Source: Allochromatium tepidum
GTDB taxonomy: Bacteria > Pseudomonadota > Gammaproteobacteria > Chromatiales > Chromatiaceae
Assembly (NCBI RefSeq): GCF_018409545.1
Contig: NZ_AP024563.1
Span: 946,755 to 1,010,754, forward strand
Reading direction: 5' to 3'
Length of the DNA: 64,000 nt
In this document: positions 21,290 through 29,588 of the stretch, piece by piece
Numbering within the stretch: position 1 is the stretch's first letter
Layout: each line of letters begins with the position of its first letter
Notes under the pieces: generated by a model
The model's database searches: none
The model's input: only the letters and a program-made list of their open reading frames with translations
What the model was told of the DNA's origin: nothing
Position numbers and translations under genes: made by a program

Positions 21290-22603
21290 ATGACGATGCC
21301 ACGCCTGACTCCGACGCTCGTCCTGACACTCCTCCTGAGCCTGACCCTCGGGTTGCTGAGCCCGCTCGATGCCTGGGCCAAGCAGAGCCGTTCCAGCGGC
21401 GGCTATTCGCGTCCGTCGTCGAGTCTGAGTCAGCGCACGCCGGCGACGCGCTCGAGCGGCGTGTCGCGTACCCCATCGGTCAGCGGCGGCTACAGTCGTC
21501 CGCGCAGCACCTCGTCCTCGATCACCACCGGCCCGGCCACGCGCGGCAGCGCCGGCGATCAGGCGCTCTCGCGTCAAGGTTCCCAGCGCGCGCTCGACGA
21601 CTTCCGCCGCCGGCGCGAACCCGAGGCGCCGGCGATCGAAACGATCTGGAGTCGTCCCTCGACCTCGACGAGGCCGAGCGCACCGCGCCGTCCCTCGACG
21701 GGCGACGCGCTCCTGAATGCTGGAGCGGCGGGACTTGGCGCAGTGCTCGGACGTCAGATCGATACGCCTCGCTTAGCCATGCCGCCCCTGTCCGCCGTGC
21801 CCGACTTCCGATCCGTGACCACGAGTACCAGGTCATCGGGCTTTCCGTTCGGCGCCCTGCTGACGGCGCTGTTCCTGCTGCTCATCGGGGCTGTGCTCGT
21901 CATCGTGCTCTGGCGGCGCTTCTTCGGCGATGTCGACCGGCGTCGCTCGACGGCGAAGCCTACCGGGCGCGCGGGCACGCGAGCCGCCTATCGTCCCGAC
22001 TGGTTCCGCATCGGCATGACGCTGCCGGTCGATCCGTCGCTGTTCATCCTGGCCGAGCCGTTCACCAAACTCCAGGCGCCGCGCGCCGCGACCGGCAGCG
22101 GGCTGGTCTCGGTCGAGCGCCTGGGCGAGGTGAAGGGGCCGGGCGTGACCTGGTATCGGCTCTATGTCTCGGGTGGCGACGCCTTCTTCCAGGTGCATCC
22201 GGACGCGCACGGCCGGCCGGACGAGTGTCGCTATTTCTCGCGGCTCGACGAGGTCGTGCCGGCCGACGCGGACGAATGGGGCGTCTGGCTCGATCGCGAC
22301 GAGGGGCTGATCGGTTGGCCGGAGTTCCAGACCCAGGACGGTCGGCTCTATGGGCGTCTCTGGTCGCCCGGTCGGACGCGCCTCGAACCCTATGCGCTCC
22401 GCGAGACCCTGGGCACCGCCGACGGCGCGGAGATCGAGCCGATCCGGCAACAGGCGATGCTCTATGCACGCGCTACCGGTGCCCAGCCGCCCGCGCCGGG
22501 CACCGAATATCTGCTGGTGGCCGCCAACGAACAGGGTGCCGGCGCCTGGGTGTCGCTGCACGTCGGCATCGACATCCCCGTCGCCGGCCTGAACCTGAGC
22601 TGA
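21290..22603 (+). CDS. DUF2491 protein (YjfK-like), membrane anchored
   Basis: The roughly 437-residue protein has an N-terminal hydrophobic signal (PTLVLTLLLSLTLGLLSP), a long serine/arginine/proline-rich linker to about residue 165, a central transmembrane helix (FGALLTALFLLLIGAVLVIV) and a C-terminal DUF2491 domain (FRIGMTLPVDPSLFIL, TWYRLYVSGGDAFFQVH). E. coli YjfK shares the C-terminal domain. The start at 21290 gives a proper signal sequence; an upstream ATG at 21248 adds unrelated residues. It leads an apparent operon with a DUF350 gene and a PspA-family gene, suggesting envelope stress. Confidence 0.8.
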   Translation: MTMPRLTPTLVLTLLLSLTLGLLSPLDAWAKQSRSSGGYSRPSSSLSQRTPATRSSGVSRTPSVSGGYSRPRSTSSSITTGPATRGSAGDQALSRQGSQRALDDFRRRREPEAPAIETIWSRPSTSTRPSAPRRPSTGDALLNAGAAGLGAVLGRQIDTPRLAMPPLSAVPDFRSVTTSTRSSGFPFGALLTALFLLLIGAVLVIVLWRRFFGDVDRRRSTAKPTGRAGTRAAYRPDWFRIGMTLPVDPSLFILAEPFTKLQAPRAATGSGLVSVERLGEVKGPGVTWYRLYVSGGDAFFQVHPDAHGRPDECRYFSRLDEVVPADADEWGVWLDRDEGLIGWPEFQTQDGRLYGRLWSPGRTRLEPYALRETLGTADGAEIEPIRQQAMLYARATGAQPPAPGTEYLLVAANEQGAGAWVSLHVGIDIPVAGLNLS

Positions 22604-22654
22604 CCGCCACGCTCGTACCGAACCGTTTGCCCGCAACCTCCTGGAGTCCCTACC

Positions 22655-23080
22655 GTGACCGAGACGCTCGATATCCTGTGGCAGACGCTCAACAGCGGAC
22701 TGCCGATCCTGTTGCTGCACTTTCTCACCACGCTGGCGCTGCTGGTATTGGGTGTCGGCTGTTATGCCCTCATCACGCCCTATCACGAGCGCGATCTGAT
22801 CCGGCAGGGCAATGCGGCGGCCGGATTGACGCTCGGCGGCGCCTGGGTGGCGCTGGCCATTCCGCTGGCCGCGACCCTGGCCACCAGTGGGGTCTGGCTC
22901 GACATCCTGCTGTGGGGCAGCGTGGCGGTGCTGATCCAGTTGCTGACCTTCGGGGCCTTCGTCCTGCTGTTCCGTGATCTGCGCGCGGCCATCGAATCGG
23001 GCCGCATCGCTGCGGCTACCTTGCTGGTTGGAGTGCAGGTGGCCGTTGCACTCCTGAACGCCGGTGCCATGGCCGGTTGA
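22655..23080 (+). CDS. DUF350 membrane protein (YjfL-like)
   Basis: The 141-residue protein has four hydrophobic helices (LLLHFLTTLALLVLGVGCYA, TLGGAWVALAIPLAATLA, VAVLIQLLTFGAFVLLF, TLLVGVQVAVALLNAGAMAG), the layout of two DUF350 repeats as in YjfL. The start is GTG at 22655 with CTGGAG upstream. It follows the DUF2491 gene by 51 bases and precedes the PspA-family gene by 66. Its molecular role is unknown. Confidence 0.85.
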   Translation: MTETLDILWQTLNSGLPILLLHFLTTLALLVLGVGCYALITPYHERDLIRQGNAAAGLTLGGAWVALAIPLAATLATSGVWLDILLWGSVAVLIQLLTFGAFVLLFRDLRAAIESGRIAAATLLVGVQVAVALLNAGAMAG

Positions 23081-23146
23081 GCCGGCCCTAACCACCGTAT
23101 TTCCACACTCGAACATCCTTATCCGAACCATCGGGAGCGACCGTCC

Positions 23147-23923
23147 ATGTTCAATTTCATCCGTCATTTCGCCGGGGTCAAGGCCGATCAGGTCGTCCAG
23201 AGCGGCATCGAGGCCCTGGTGCGCTGGGATCCCAAGGGCGCGACCGAGGCCGAGCTGCGCGCCATGGAGGAGCATCTCGACGAGCTGGGTCTGGAGGTCG
23301 CCCAGGCACGCGCGGCCTATGAGCGCGAGAAGCAGGAGGCCGACGCCATCCAAAAGCTGCTCGACCAGCGCATGGCCGCCGCCGAGATGCTGCAAGGCCA
23401 GATCGCCGCCGAAGCCGAACCGACCCGCCGCGCCGCACTCGAACAGAGTCTGCACACCCTGCTCGACATGCTCGAACAGATGGCGCCCGATGTGGAACGC
23501 GAAGCGAGCGAGGCGCGCGATGCCCAGGAGTTCCTGGCGATGCTGGAACAGACCTATGCCGATGCAGGCGCCAAGCTCAAGGAGGCACGCCGTCAGTTGG
23601 AGCGCGCCGAGCGCGACATGAAACGCGCCGAGCAACAGCGCGAGCAGGCCGAGCGTCAGGCCGAGGTCGCGCGCCGCGCGGCCGGTCTCAGCGGCACCAC
23701 CAACAGTCTGAACGTGGCGCTCAAGGCGATGAACGAGGCCGCCGCGCGCGATCTGGCCCAGGCCGAGGCCGCGAGTCTGAAGGCCAAGCTGCTCGCGCCC
23801 ACCCGCCCGGAGCAGGACGATCCCAATATCGCGGCGGCTCTGGCGGCGGCCGGCGGCAAGGGGCCGGTCCCGCAGTCGGCCAGTGAGCGTCTGGCGCGGC
23901 TGAAGTCGCGTACCGGGAGCTGA
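23147..23923 (+). CDS. PspA/IM30-family coiled-coil protein (YjfJ-like)
   Basis: The 258-residue protein is almost entirely heptad-rich coiled coil from about residue 25 to 200 (for example LKEARRQLERAERDMKRAEQ), as in PspA/IM30 proteins that coat and repair membranes. The short N-terminal segment MFNFIRHFAGVKAD could be the membrane-binding helix. The gene order DUF2491, DUF350, PspA-like mirrors the E. coli yjfK-yjfL-yjfJ group, which is also found in ESCRT-III/PspA context studies. It converges with the MBL-fold gene ten bases away. Confidence 0.85.
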   Translation: MFNFIRHFAGVKADQVVQSGIEALVRWDPKGATEAELRAMEEHLDELGLEVAQARAAYEREKQEADAIQKLLDQRMAAAEMLQGQIAAEAEPTRRAALEQSLHTLLDMLEQMAPDVEREASEARDAQEFLAMLEQTYADAGAKLKEARRQLERAERDMKRAEQQREQAERQAEVARRAAGLSGTTNSLNVALKAMNEAAARDLAQAEAASLKAKLLAPTRPEQDDPNIAAALAAAGGKGPVPQSASERLARLKSRTGS

Positions 23924-23933
23924 TGCAGCGGAA

Positions 23934-25565
23934 TCAGTAGCCGTCTTCGCGGAAGTTGCACTCGCCATCGGGTCCGCAGGGGCAGATGGCGGTCGTGGTA
24001 TCGATCTGAGCGTAGGGATCTCCAGCCGAACCGCCGGTCTGGCCCTCGTAGTGGTATTTGGGTGTGTCGAATCCATCCGGCCGGTTGTAGGTTCCGGGCG
24101 GAGGCTGGTAGGTGGCCTGGAAGCCGAACTCCTTGACCATACCGCGCTGTTCGAGGATGCGATCCTTGGAGACGGTGATCACCATACGGTCGAACGACCA
24201 GGTGACCCGCGCCGCGTCCGCAGTGTGGTTGGCGTTGTTGCCCATGTAGCACGGGCCGTGCTCCCGCAGGCTACGCATGGCGCAAGCGACGGTATCGTCG
24301 GCGGTCGGGAAGTGGGTCGCGACGGTGAGACGCGGGCGCGGGTGGATCTGATTCAGTATGTAGCCGAAGGCGCCCTGCGGCGAGTGCGAGCTGTTCTGGA
24401 CCATCTGCGATTGCTGGACGGCGGCGTCAGGAACCTGGTCCGGGTCGTTCAGGCGCAGTGATTTCATGGCCCAGATCTCGGCGGGCACGGCCATCTCGTG
24501 GATGAAGACGTCGATGCCATCACCGCCGTTGCGGGCTTGTTCCAGGGAGTTGGTTTCCGGCTTGGTGTCGCCGGTGAAAATCAGGCTCAGGCCGTTCCAT
24601 TCGAGCTTGTAGCCGATGGAGCCACGACGGTCGTGGATGACCGGGAAGTAAGTGATCCGCACGCCGGTCGTCGGATTATCGTAGGCGACACGCTGCTCGG
24701 CCGGCAAGGTCAAATCGAGTTCGATCGGGATCAGGGCGTAGGCGTCTCTGGGTGAATCCGTACCGACTGGGACGGGCTCGTGGGGGAGTCCCCAGTCGGC
24801 CTGGGTCGGTGGCTCGTAGAGCTTGTAGCTGGTGGTCTGGAAGCTGAAGCTCTCCGAGTGCCAGCGACAGGCCTCGCGCAGATGCGCGCAGAATGCCCGA
24901 GTGCCATCGTCGTAAAACTCGGGACCGCGTGTCTCGTCTGCGGGGTCGTAGTCGGGATTGCGCAGGCCCGATGGACCCGGACCCCAAACGAACTGCGGCG
25001 ATTTACGGTCGCCCGAAGGACCGAAGCAGTAGATGTGGACCAGATCGCTCATGTGGTCGCCGTGCAAATGGGTCAGGAAGATCTTGGTCATCCGCCCGTA
25101 GCCGACGTTCATGGCGCCATAGTTGGCGCAGACACCGGAGCCGCAGTCGAAGACGAACTGGTCGCGCGGCATCTGGGTCGCCTCGTCCCAGCCGACCTCG
25201 ACGAAGATGCTCATCATGCGTTGGGCGAGCGTGCGCGGCGGGACCGCCGACCCCATGAAGGTAATTCGTATCTCGTCCTTGCCCAGCCGTGGAATGGTGG
25301 TTGAAGTCTCGCGGCTGAAGGGTGAGAAAGGGGGCAAACGGTTGAAATAGGTGTAGTTCTGAGCTCGGGCCTCGCTGTCCCAACGGCAACTCGGCCCCTC
25401 GGCGCAGGTGCAGTCGGACTCACAGGTGTCCGCCGCGTGCGCAGCGCGGGCGACGAGATCGAACAAGCTGCCGCCTGCAAGGCCGCCAAGTGCCAGTCCG
25501 GAGAGCTTGAGGGCGTCGCGGCGACTGATACCGATGTTGGGATCGGTCTTGTCGTGGTTGTTCAT
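23934..25565 (-). CDS. Tat-exported metallo-beta-lactamase-fold hydrolase
   Basis: The 543-residue protein begins with a twin-arginine signal (SRRDALKLSG followed by LALGGLAGGSLFDLVARAAH), so it is folded in the cytoplasm and exported. A cysteine-rich patch (CESDCTCAEGPSC) follows. The metal site is clear: THLHGDHMSDL near residue 166, further ligands around VIHDRRG, FTGDTK and VATHFP. The domain is RNase Z-like but with long insertions, and the C-terminus carries CPCGPDGEC. Some relatives are annotated as GntH-type hydrolases; I cannot confirm that. It lies 33 bases downstream of glcD and may share its transcript. Confidence 0.75.
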   Translation of the reverse strand: MNNHDKTDPNIGISRRDALKLSGLALGGLAGGSLFDLVARAAHAADTCESDCTCAEGPSCRWDSEARAQNYTYFNRLPPFSPFSRETSTTIPRLGKDEIRITFMGSAVPPRTLAQRMMSIFVEVGWDEATQMPRDQFVFDCGSGVCANYGAMNVGYGRMTKIFLTHLHGDHMSDLVHIYCFGPSGDRKSPQFVWGPGPSGLRNPDYDPADETRGPEFYDDGTRAFCAHLREACRWHSESFSFQTTSYKLYEPPTQADWGLPHEPVPVGTDSPRDAYALIPIELDLTLPAEQRVAYDNPTTGVRITYFPVIHDRRGSIGYKLEWNGLSLIFTGDTKPETNSLEQARNGGDGIDVFIHEMAVPAEIWAMKSLRLNDPDQVPDAAVQQSQMVQNSSHSPQGAFGYILNQIHPRPRLTVATHFPTADDTVACAMRSLREHGPCYMGNNANHTADAARVTWSFDRMVITVSKDRILEQRGMVKEFGFQATYQPPPGTYNRPDGFDTPKYHYEGQTGGSAGDPYAQIDTTTAICPCGPDGECNFREDGY

Positions 25566-25598
25566 GGTCTCTGTTCCTTCTCGTGAGCGATGTTCTCG

Positions 25599-27065
25599 TC
25601 ATGTCGGCAATTGCCGATACTCCGAACAGCGTCTGGGAGTCGGTATGCCCTTGCCCGGATTGAGCAGGCCGAGCGGGTCGAAGGCCTCCTTGACGGCGTG
25701 GAACTGGCGCAGTTCCTCGGGCGTGAACTGGACGCACATCTGATTGATCTTTTCGATACCCACGCCGTGCTCGCCGGTGATGGTGCCGCCGACCTCGACG
25801 CACAGCTCCAGCAGGCGTCCGCCCAGTTCCTCGGTGCGCTGAAGCTCGCCGGGCTGGTTGGCATCGAACAGGATCAGCGGATGTAGATTGCCGTCGCCGG
25901 CATGGAAGACATTGGCCACGCGCAGTCCGTATTCCCGGGACAGCTCGGCGGTGCGCCGGAGCACCTCGGGCAGGGCGCGGCGCGGGATGGTGCCGTCCAT
26001 GCAGTAGTAGTCGGGTGAGATCCGCCCGACGGCGGGGAAGGCCGCTTTGCGCCCCTGCCAGAAACGCAGCCGCTCGGCTTCGTTCTGTGATGTCCGAACC
26101 TCGGTCGCGCCGCTGACGAGCAGGAGATTGCGCACCTGCATCACCTGCTCGGAGACTTCCTGGTTGGTGCCGTCGAGTTCGCAGAGCAGGATGGCGGCGG
26201 CCTCGGTCGGATAGCCGGCGTGGACGAAGTCCTCGGCGGCCTGGATCGCCGGGCCGTCCATCATTTCCAGACCGGCGGGGATGATGCCGGCGGCGATGAT
26301 GTCGCCGACCGCGCGTCCGGCGCGCTCCACATCATCGAAGGCGGCCAGCAGCGCCTGAGCGCGTTCCGGGATCGGCAGCAGCTTGACCCGCGCCTCGACC
26401 ATGACCCCGAGCATCCCCTCCGAGCCGACGAAGAGCGCGAGCAGGTCGTAACCGGCCGAGTCGAGCGCCGCCGAGCCGAGTTCGATCCGCTCGCCCTCCA
26501 GCGTGACGAAGGTGACGGACAGTACGTTGTGGACCGTGAGTCCGTATTTGAGACAGTGCACGCCGCCCGAGTTCTCGGCCACGTTGCCGCCGATGGTGCA
26601 GGCGATCTGGCTCGATGGGTCGGGCGCATAGTAGAGACCCTGCGGACGCGCGGCCTCGCTGATGGCGAGATTGCGCACGCCGGGCTGGACGCGCGCGCTG
26701 CGTCCGATCGGGTCGAGTTCCAGGATCCGGTTGAAGCGTGCCAGACTGAGCAGGAGTCCGTCGGGGAGGGGCAGGGCGCCGCCCGAGAGTCCGGTTCCGG
26801 CCCCGCGCGCCACCACCGGGACGCGGCGTTCATGACAGAGCCGCAGGATGCGCTGGACCTCCGCGACCGTGCGCGGCAGCACCACCAGCAGCGGCAGTTG
26901 GCGATAGGCCGAGAGTCCGTCGCACTCGTAGGGGCGGACTTCTTCCTCGCGCTCCAGCACCGCATCGTCCGGCAGGAAGGCGCGCAGTTCGGCGACCAGC
27001 GCCGCGCGCTTGCCCCTGAGATCCGGGTCGTCGAAGGCCACTCGGGTGGGTTGGATCAGGCTCAT
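25599..27065 (-). CDS. glcD: FAD-linked glycolate/D-lactate oxidase subunit GlcD
   Basis: GlcD oxidises glycolate to glyoxylate; close relatives use D-lactate. The 488-residue product has the FAD-binding PCMH domain (VVARGAGTGLSGGA, CTIGGNVAENSGG) and the C-terminal cap with NVFHAGDGNLHPLI and ITGEHGVGIEKI. The usual partners glcE and glcF are not adjacent: the downstream gene is the Tat-exported MBL-fold protein. A glycolate enzyme fits an autotroph with photorespiration, but a stand-alone D-lactate dehydrogenase is equally possible. Confidence 0.88.
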   Translation of the reverse strand: MSLIQPTRVAFDDPDLRGKRAALVAELRAFLPDDAVLEREEEVRPYECDGLSAYRQLPLLVVLPRTVAEVQRILRLCHERRVPVVARGAGTGLSGGALPLPDGLLLSLARFNRILELDPIGRSARVQPGVRNLAISEAARPQGLYYAPDPSSQIACTIGGNVAENSGGVHCLKYGLTVHNVLSVTFVTLEGERIELGSAALDSAGYDLLALFVGSEGMLGVMVEARVKLLPIPERAQALLAAFDDVERAGRAVGDIIAAGIIPAGLEMMDGPAIQAAEDFVHAGYPTEAAAILLCELDGTNQEVSEQVMQVRNLLLVSGATEVRTSQNEAERLRFWQGRKAAFPAVGRISPDYYCMDGTIPRRALPEVLRRTAELSREYGLRVANVFHAGDGNLHPLILFDANQPGELQRTEELGGRLLELCVEVGGTITGEHGVGIEKINQMCVQFTPEELRQFHAVKEAFDPLGLLNPGKGIPTPRRCSEYRQLPT

Positions 27066-27280
27066 CAGCCGCCTCTGTCAGGTATCGAGTCTTGCACGAT
27101 CAATGCGGCCACTGAGTTCGGGTCGCAAGTCCCGACGCCGTTTCAAGGCATGATCTTTCGTCGACATCACGGCGAGTCGCCTTTCACGGCCAAACGATTT
27201 GATCTATGGTTGTGCCTTAATTTGAAGCCGCAGTTGCAACCCTGAGCCTTGATGGCGATTGCACGCCGTGGAGGTACCCG

Positions 27281-29042
27281 ATGAAGTTTCCCTATGGCCT
27301 GAGCGATTTCAGCACGCTGATTCAGGACGGTTACTGGTATCGGGATCGCACCGACCGCCTTGCATCCATTGAGGACGCGGGGCGGCAGCTGATCTTCCTG
27401 CGCCCGCGCCGCTTCGGCAAGAGTCTGCTGTTGTCGATGCTGGAGCATTACTACGACCTGAACCGCGCGGCGCAGTTCGAGACGCTGTTCGGCGGCCTGG
27501 CGGTCGGACGCGATCCGACTCCGCTGCACAATCAGTATTACGTGATGAAGTGGGACTTCTCACTGGTGCCGTCGCACGGCGAGGTGCCCGATATCGAGGC
27601 CGGGTTGCACCAGCATCTCAACGATCGCATCAGCGCCTTCCAGCAACGCTATGCCCATCAGTTCACAACCCCGATCCGAATCCATCCCGACAACGCGATT
27701 TCATCCTGGGAGTCAGCGCTGTCGGCGGTCTCGCAGACGCCCCACAAGCTCTATCTCCTGATCGACGAATACGACAACTTCGCCAACGAGGTGCTGATGG
27801 CCGACCGCGACGGCAGCCGCGACCGCTATCAGGCGCTGCTCTATGGCGAGGGCTTGCTGAAGACGGTCTTCAAGTCCGTCAAGGCCGCCGCCGGCGGCCT
27901 GGGGCTGGATCGGGTCTTCATCACCGGCGTCTCGCCCGTGGTGCTGAGCGATATGACCAGCGGCTACAACGTCGGCGAGCACATCGATCAGGATCCGATG
28001 TTCAACGATCTCTGCGGCTTCACCGAGGCCGAGGTCGAGGCGGTGCTCGTCCATCTGGCCGCCGAGGGCGGCGACTGGTCGCCGGGCGAGGCACTGGCGA
28101 CCATGCGCACCTTCTACAACGGCTATCGCTTAGCCCGCGCGCTCTACAACCCGACCCTGAGCCTCTATTTCTTCAAGGCGCTCCAGCGCGAAGGCGGCGC
28201 CCCCCGAGCAACTGCTCGACGAGAACCTGGCGATGGATCGCGGCAAGCTGGGCTATATCGCCGAACTGCCGCATGGCGAGGATCTGCTGATCGAGGCCCT
28301 CACCGGCGATGATCGCGTGATCATTCCGCAACTGGCACGCCGCTTCGGGGTCGCGGATGTGCGCAACGCCGTCAAGGATCAGCCCTTCATGGCGTCCCTG
28401 CTCTATTACTTCGGCATCCTCACCCAGACCGGGCGCACCGATTTCCTGGAGACGATCCTCAACATCCCCAATCTGGTCGCCCGCTCGCTCTATGTCGAAC
28501 GCTTGCAGGAACGCTGGCCGGCGACCTACGAAGACAAGACCCGTGTTCCCGAACTGCGCAAGCAGGTGTTTCGGACCGGCGATCTGACCCCGCTGGTCGC
28601 CTTCATCGAAGACCGTTATTTCCCGATCCTGTCCAATCGCGATTATCGCTGGACGAACGAACTGATGGTCAAGCTGGCCTTCCTGACCCTGCTGTTCGAT
28701 GACCGGCTCTACATGCTGATCTCGGAGACCGAGATGGACCACGGCTATGTCGATCTGAGCCTGATCCGGCGCCTTGACCGGCGCACGCTGCCGGCACTCG
28801 ATCTGCTGCTGGAGTTCAAATACGTCGGCCTGCAGCAGATCACGCTGACCGGCGAGCAGGTGCGTGCCAAGACGATGGACGAACTGGCGTCCCTGTCGGT
28901 CGTGAAACGGGAGTTACAGACGGCCGCCGAGCAGGCACGCCGCTATGGTCGCGCCTTGAGCGAGCGCTACGGCCTGAGTGATCTGCGCCTGTATGCCGTG
29001 GTCGGCGTCGGGCTGGAGCGGGTGGTGTGGCAGGCGCTGTGA
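27281..29042 (+). pseudogene. AAA-ATPase-like / PD-(D/E)XK-nuclease-like protein, frameshifted at a C6 run
   Basis: The protein family (AAA-ATPase_like N-terminus with a PD-(D/E)XK_9 C-terminus) starts MKFPYGLSDFSTLIQDGYWY and has Walker A-like LRPRRFGKSLLLSML and the conserved LIDEYDNF. The reading breaks at six cytosines, 28200-28205: removing one C joins ALQREGGAP to EQLLDENLAMDRGKLGYIAE and on to the nuclease-like end (LLLEFKYVGLQQITL). The joined protein would be about 587 residues. The cause may be a real mutation, phase variation or a sequencing error. GGAGG lies before the ATG at 27281. Such genes are common in sulfur bacteria; their role is unknown. Confidence 0.8.
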
Positions 29043-29091
29043 GCCGCCGCGCCGGCGGATCCTGGACGGCAATCCGTGGCCATACCGAGGC

Positions 29092-29379
29092 TCAAGTCTC
29101 GGTCGCGCGCGTCCCGATCACGACGCCGAGGATATGCACGTCATCGCCCTGTGGCTCGTAGAGCACGCGCAATCCCTGGGCACCGTATTCGCGCATCCCT
29201 TCGCCTTGCCCAGACGTGCGTCGCTGATTGAGCGTGGACCGGGTGAGCAGTCGCTCGGCCCCCTGAAAGACCTGCTCCACCAGTCGCCGTGCCTGGATGG
29301 CCGAATCGCGGGCGACGAAGGCGGCGATGGCCTCGATGTCGTCGAGCGCTGCGCGCGACCAGATCAGCTCTCCAGCCAT
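29092..29379 (-). CDS. RelE/ParE-family toxin
   Basis: The 95-residue protein has the RelE/ParE plan: an N-terminal helical pair (WSRAALDDIEAIAAFVARDS, ARRLVEQVFQGAERLL), then strands with REYGAQGLRVLYEP and a basic end (ILGVVIGTRATET). Members cleave mRNA on the ribosome or poison gyrase. It overlaps the upstream small gene by 16 bases, the standard toxin-after-antitoxin arrangement. Confidence 0.85.
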   Translation of the reverse strand: MAGELIWSRAALDDIEAIAAFVARDSAIQARRLVEQVFQGAERLLTRSTLNQRRTSGQGEGMREYGAQGLRVLYEPQGDDVHILGVVIGTRATET

Positions 29380-29588
29380 CGGTCCAGCCGTTGCTTGGCT
29401 TCGTTGTTGAGATAACCGCGTCCCAGGGCGATGTCCTCGCGTCCGCGCTCGGCCTTCTCCATCACATAGAGGTGATACTGGATGTCCTCCAGGGTGCAGT
29501 CGTCGGGCAGTTGGCGCAGCAGTTCGGTCACGGCCTGCTTGGCGTTGCGCTGGACAGGAGTTCGTGTGGGCGGCGAAGGCGAGGACAA
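29364..29588 (-). CDS. Antitoxin partner of the RelE/ParE toxin
   Basis: The 74-residue acidic protein contains AVTELLRQLPDDCTLEDIQY followed by HLYVMEKAERGREDIALGRG and ends in KQRLDRWLES. This matches a family of small proteins found directly before RelE/ParE toxins. The only start is a TTG at 29588, which is one or two bases from the end of the neighbouring IS1595 element. The original start or promoter may have been displaced by the insertion, so the N-terminus is uncertain. Confidence 0.7.
   Translation of the reverse strand: MSSPSPPTRTPVQRNAKQAVTELLRQLPDDCTLEDIQYHLYVMEKAERGREDIALGRGYLNNEAKQRLDRWLES

Noticed and set aside
21833-24076. A 747-codon minus-strand open frame across the yjfK-yjfL-yjfJ-like operon
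   Set aside because: It covers three real genes on the other strand and its composition is that of antisense of high-GC coding sequence.
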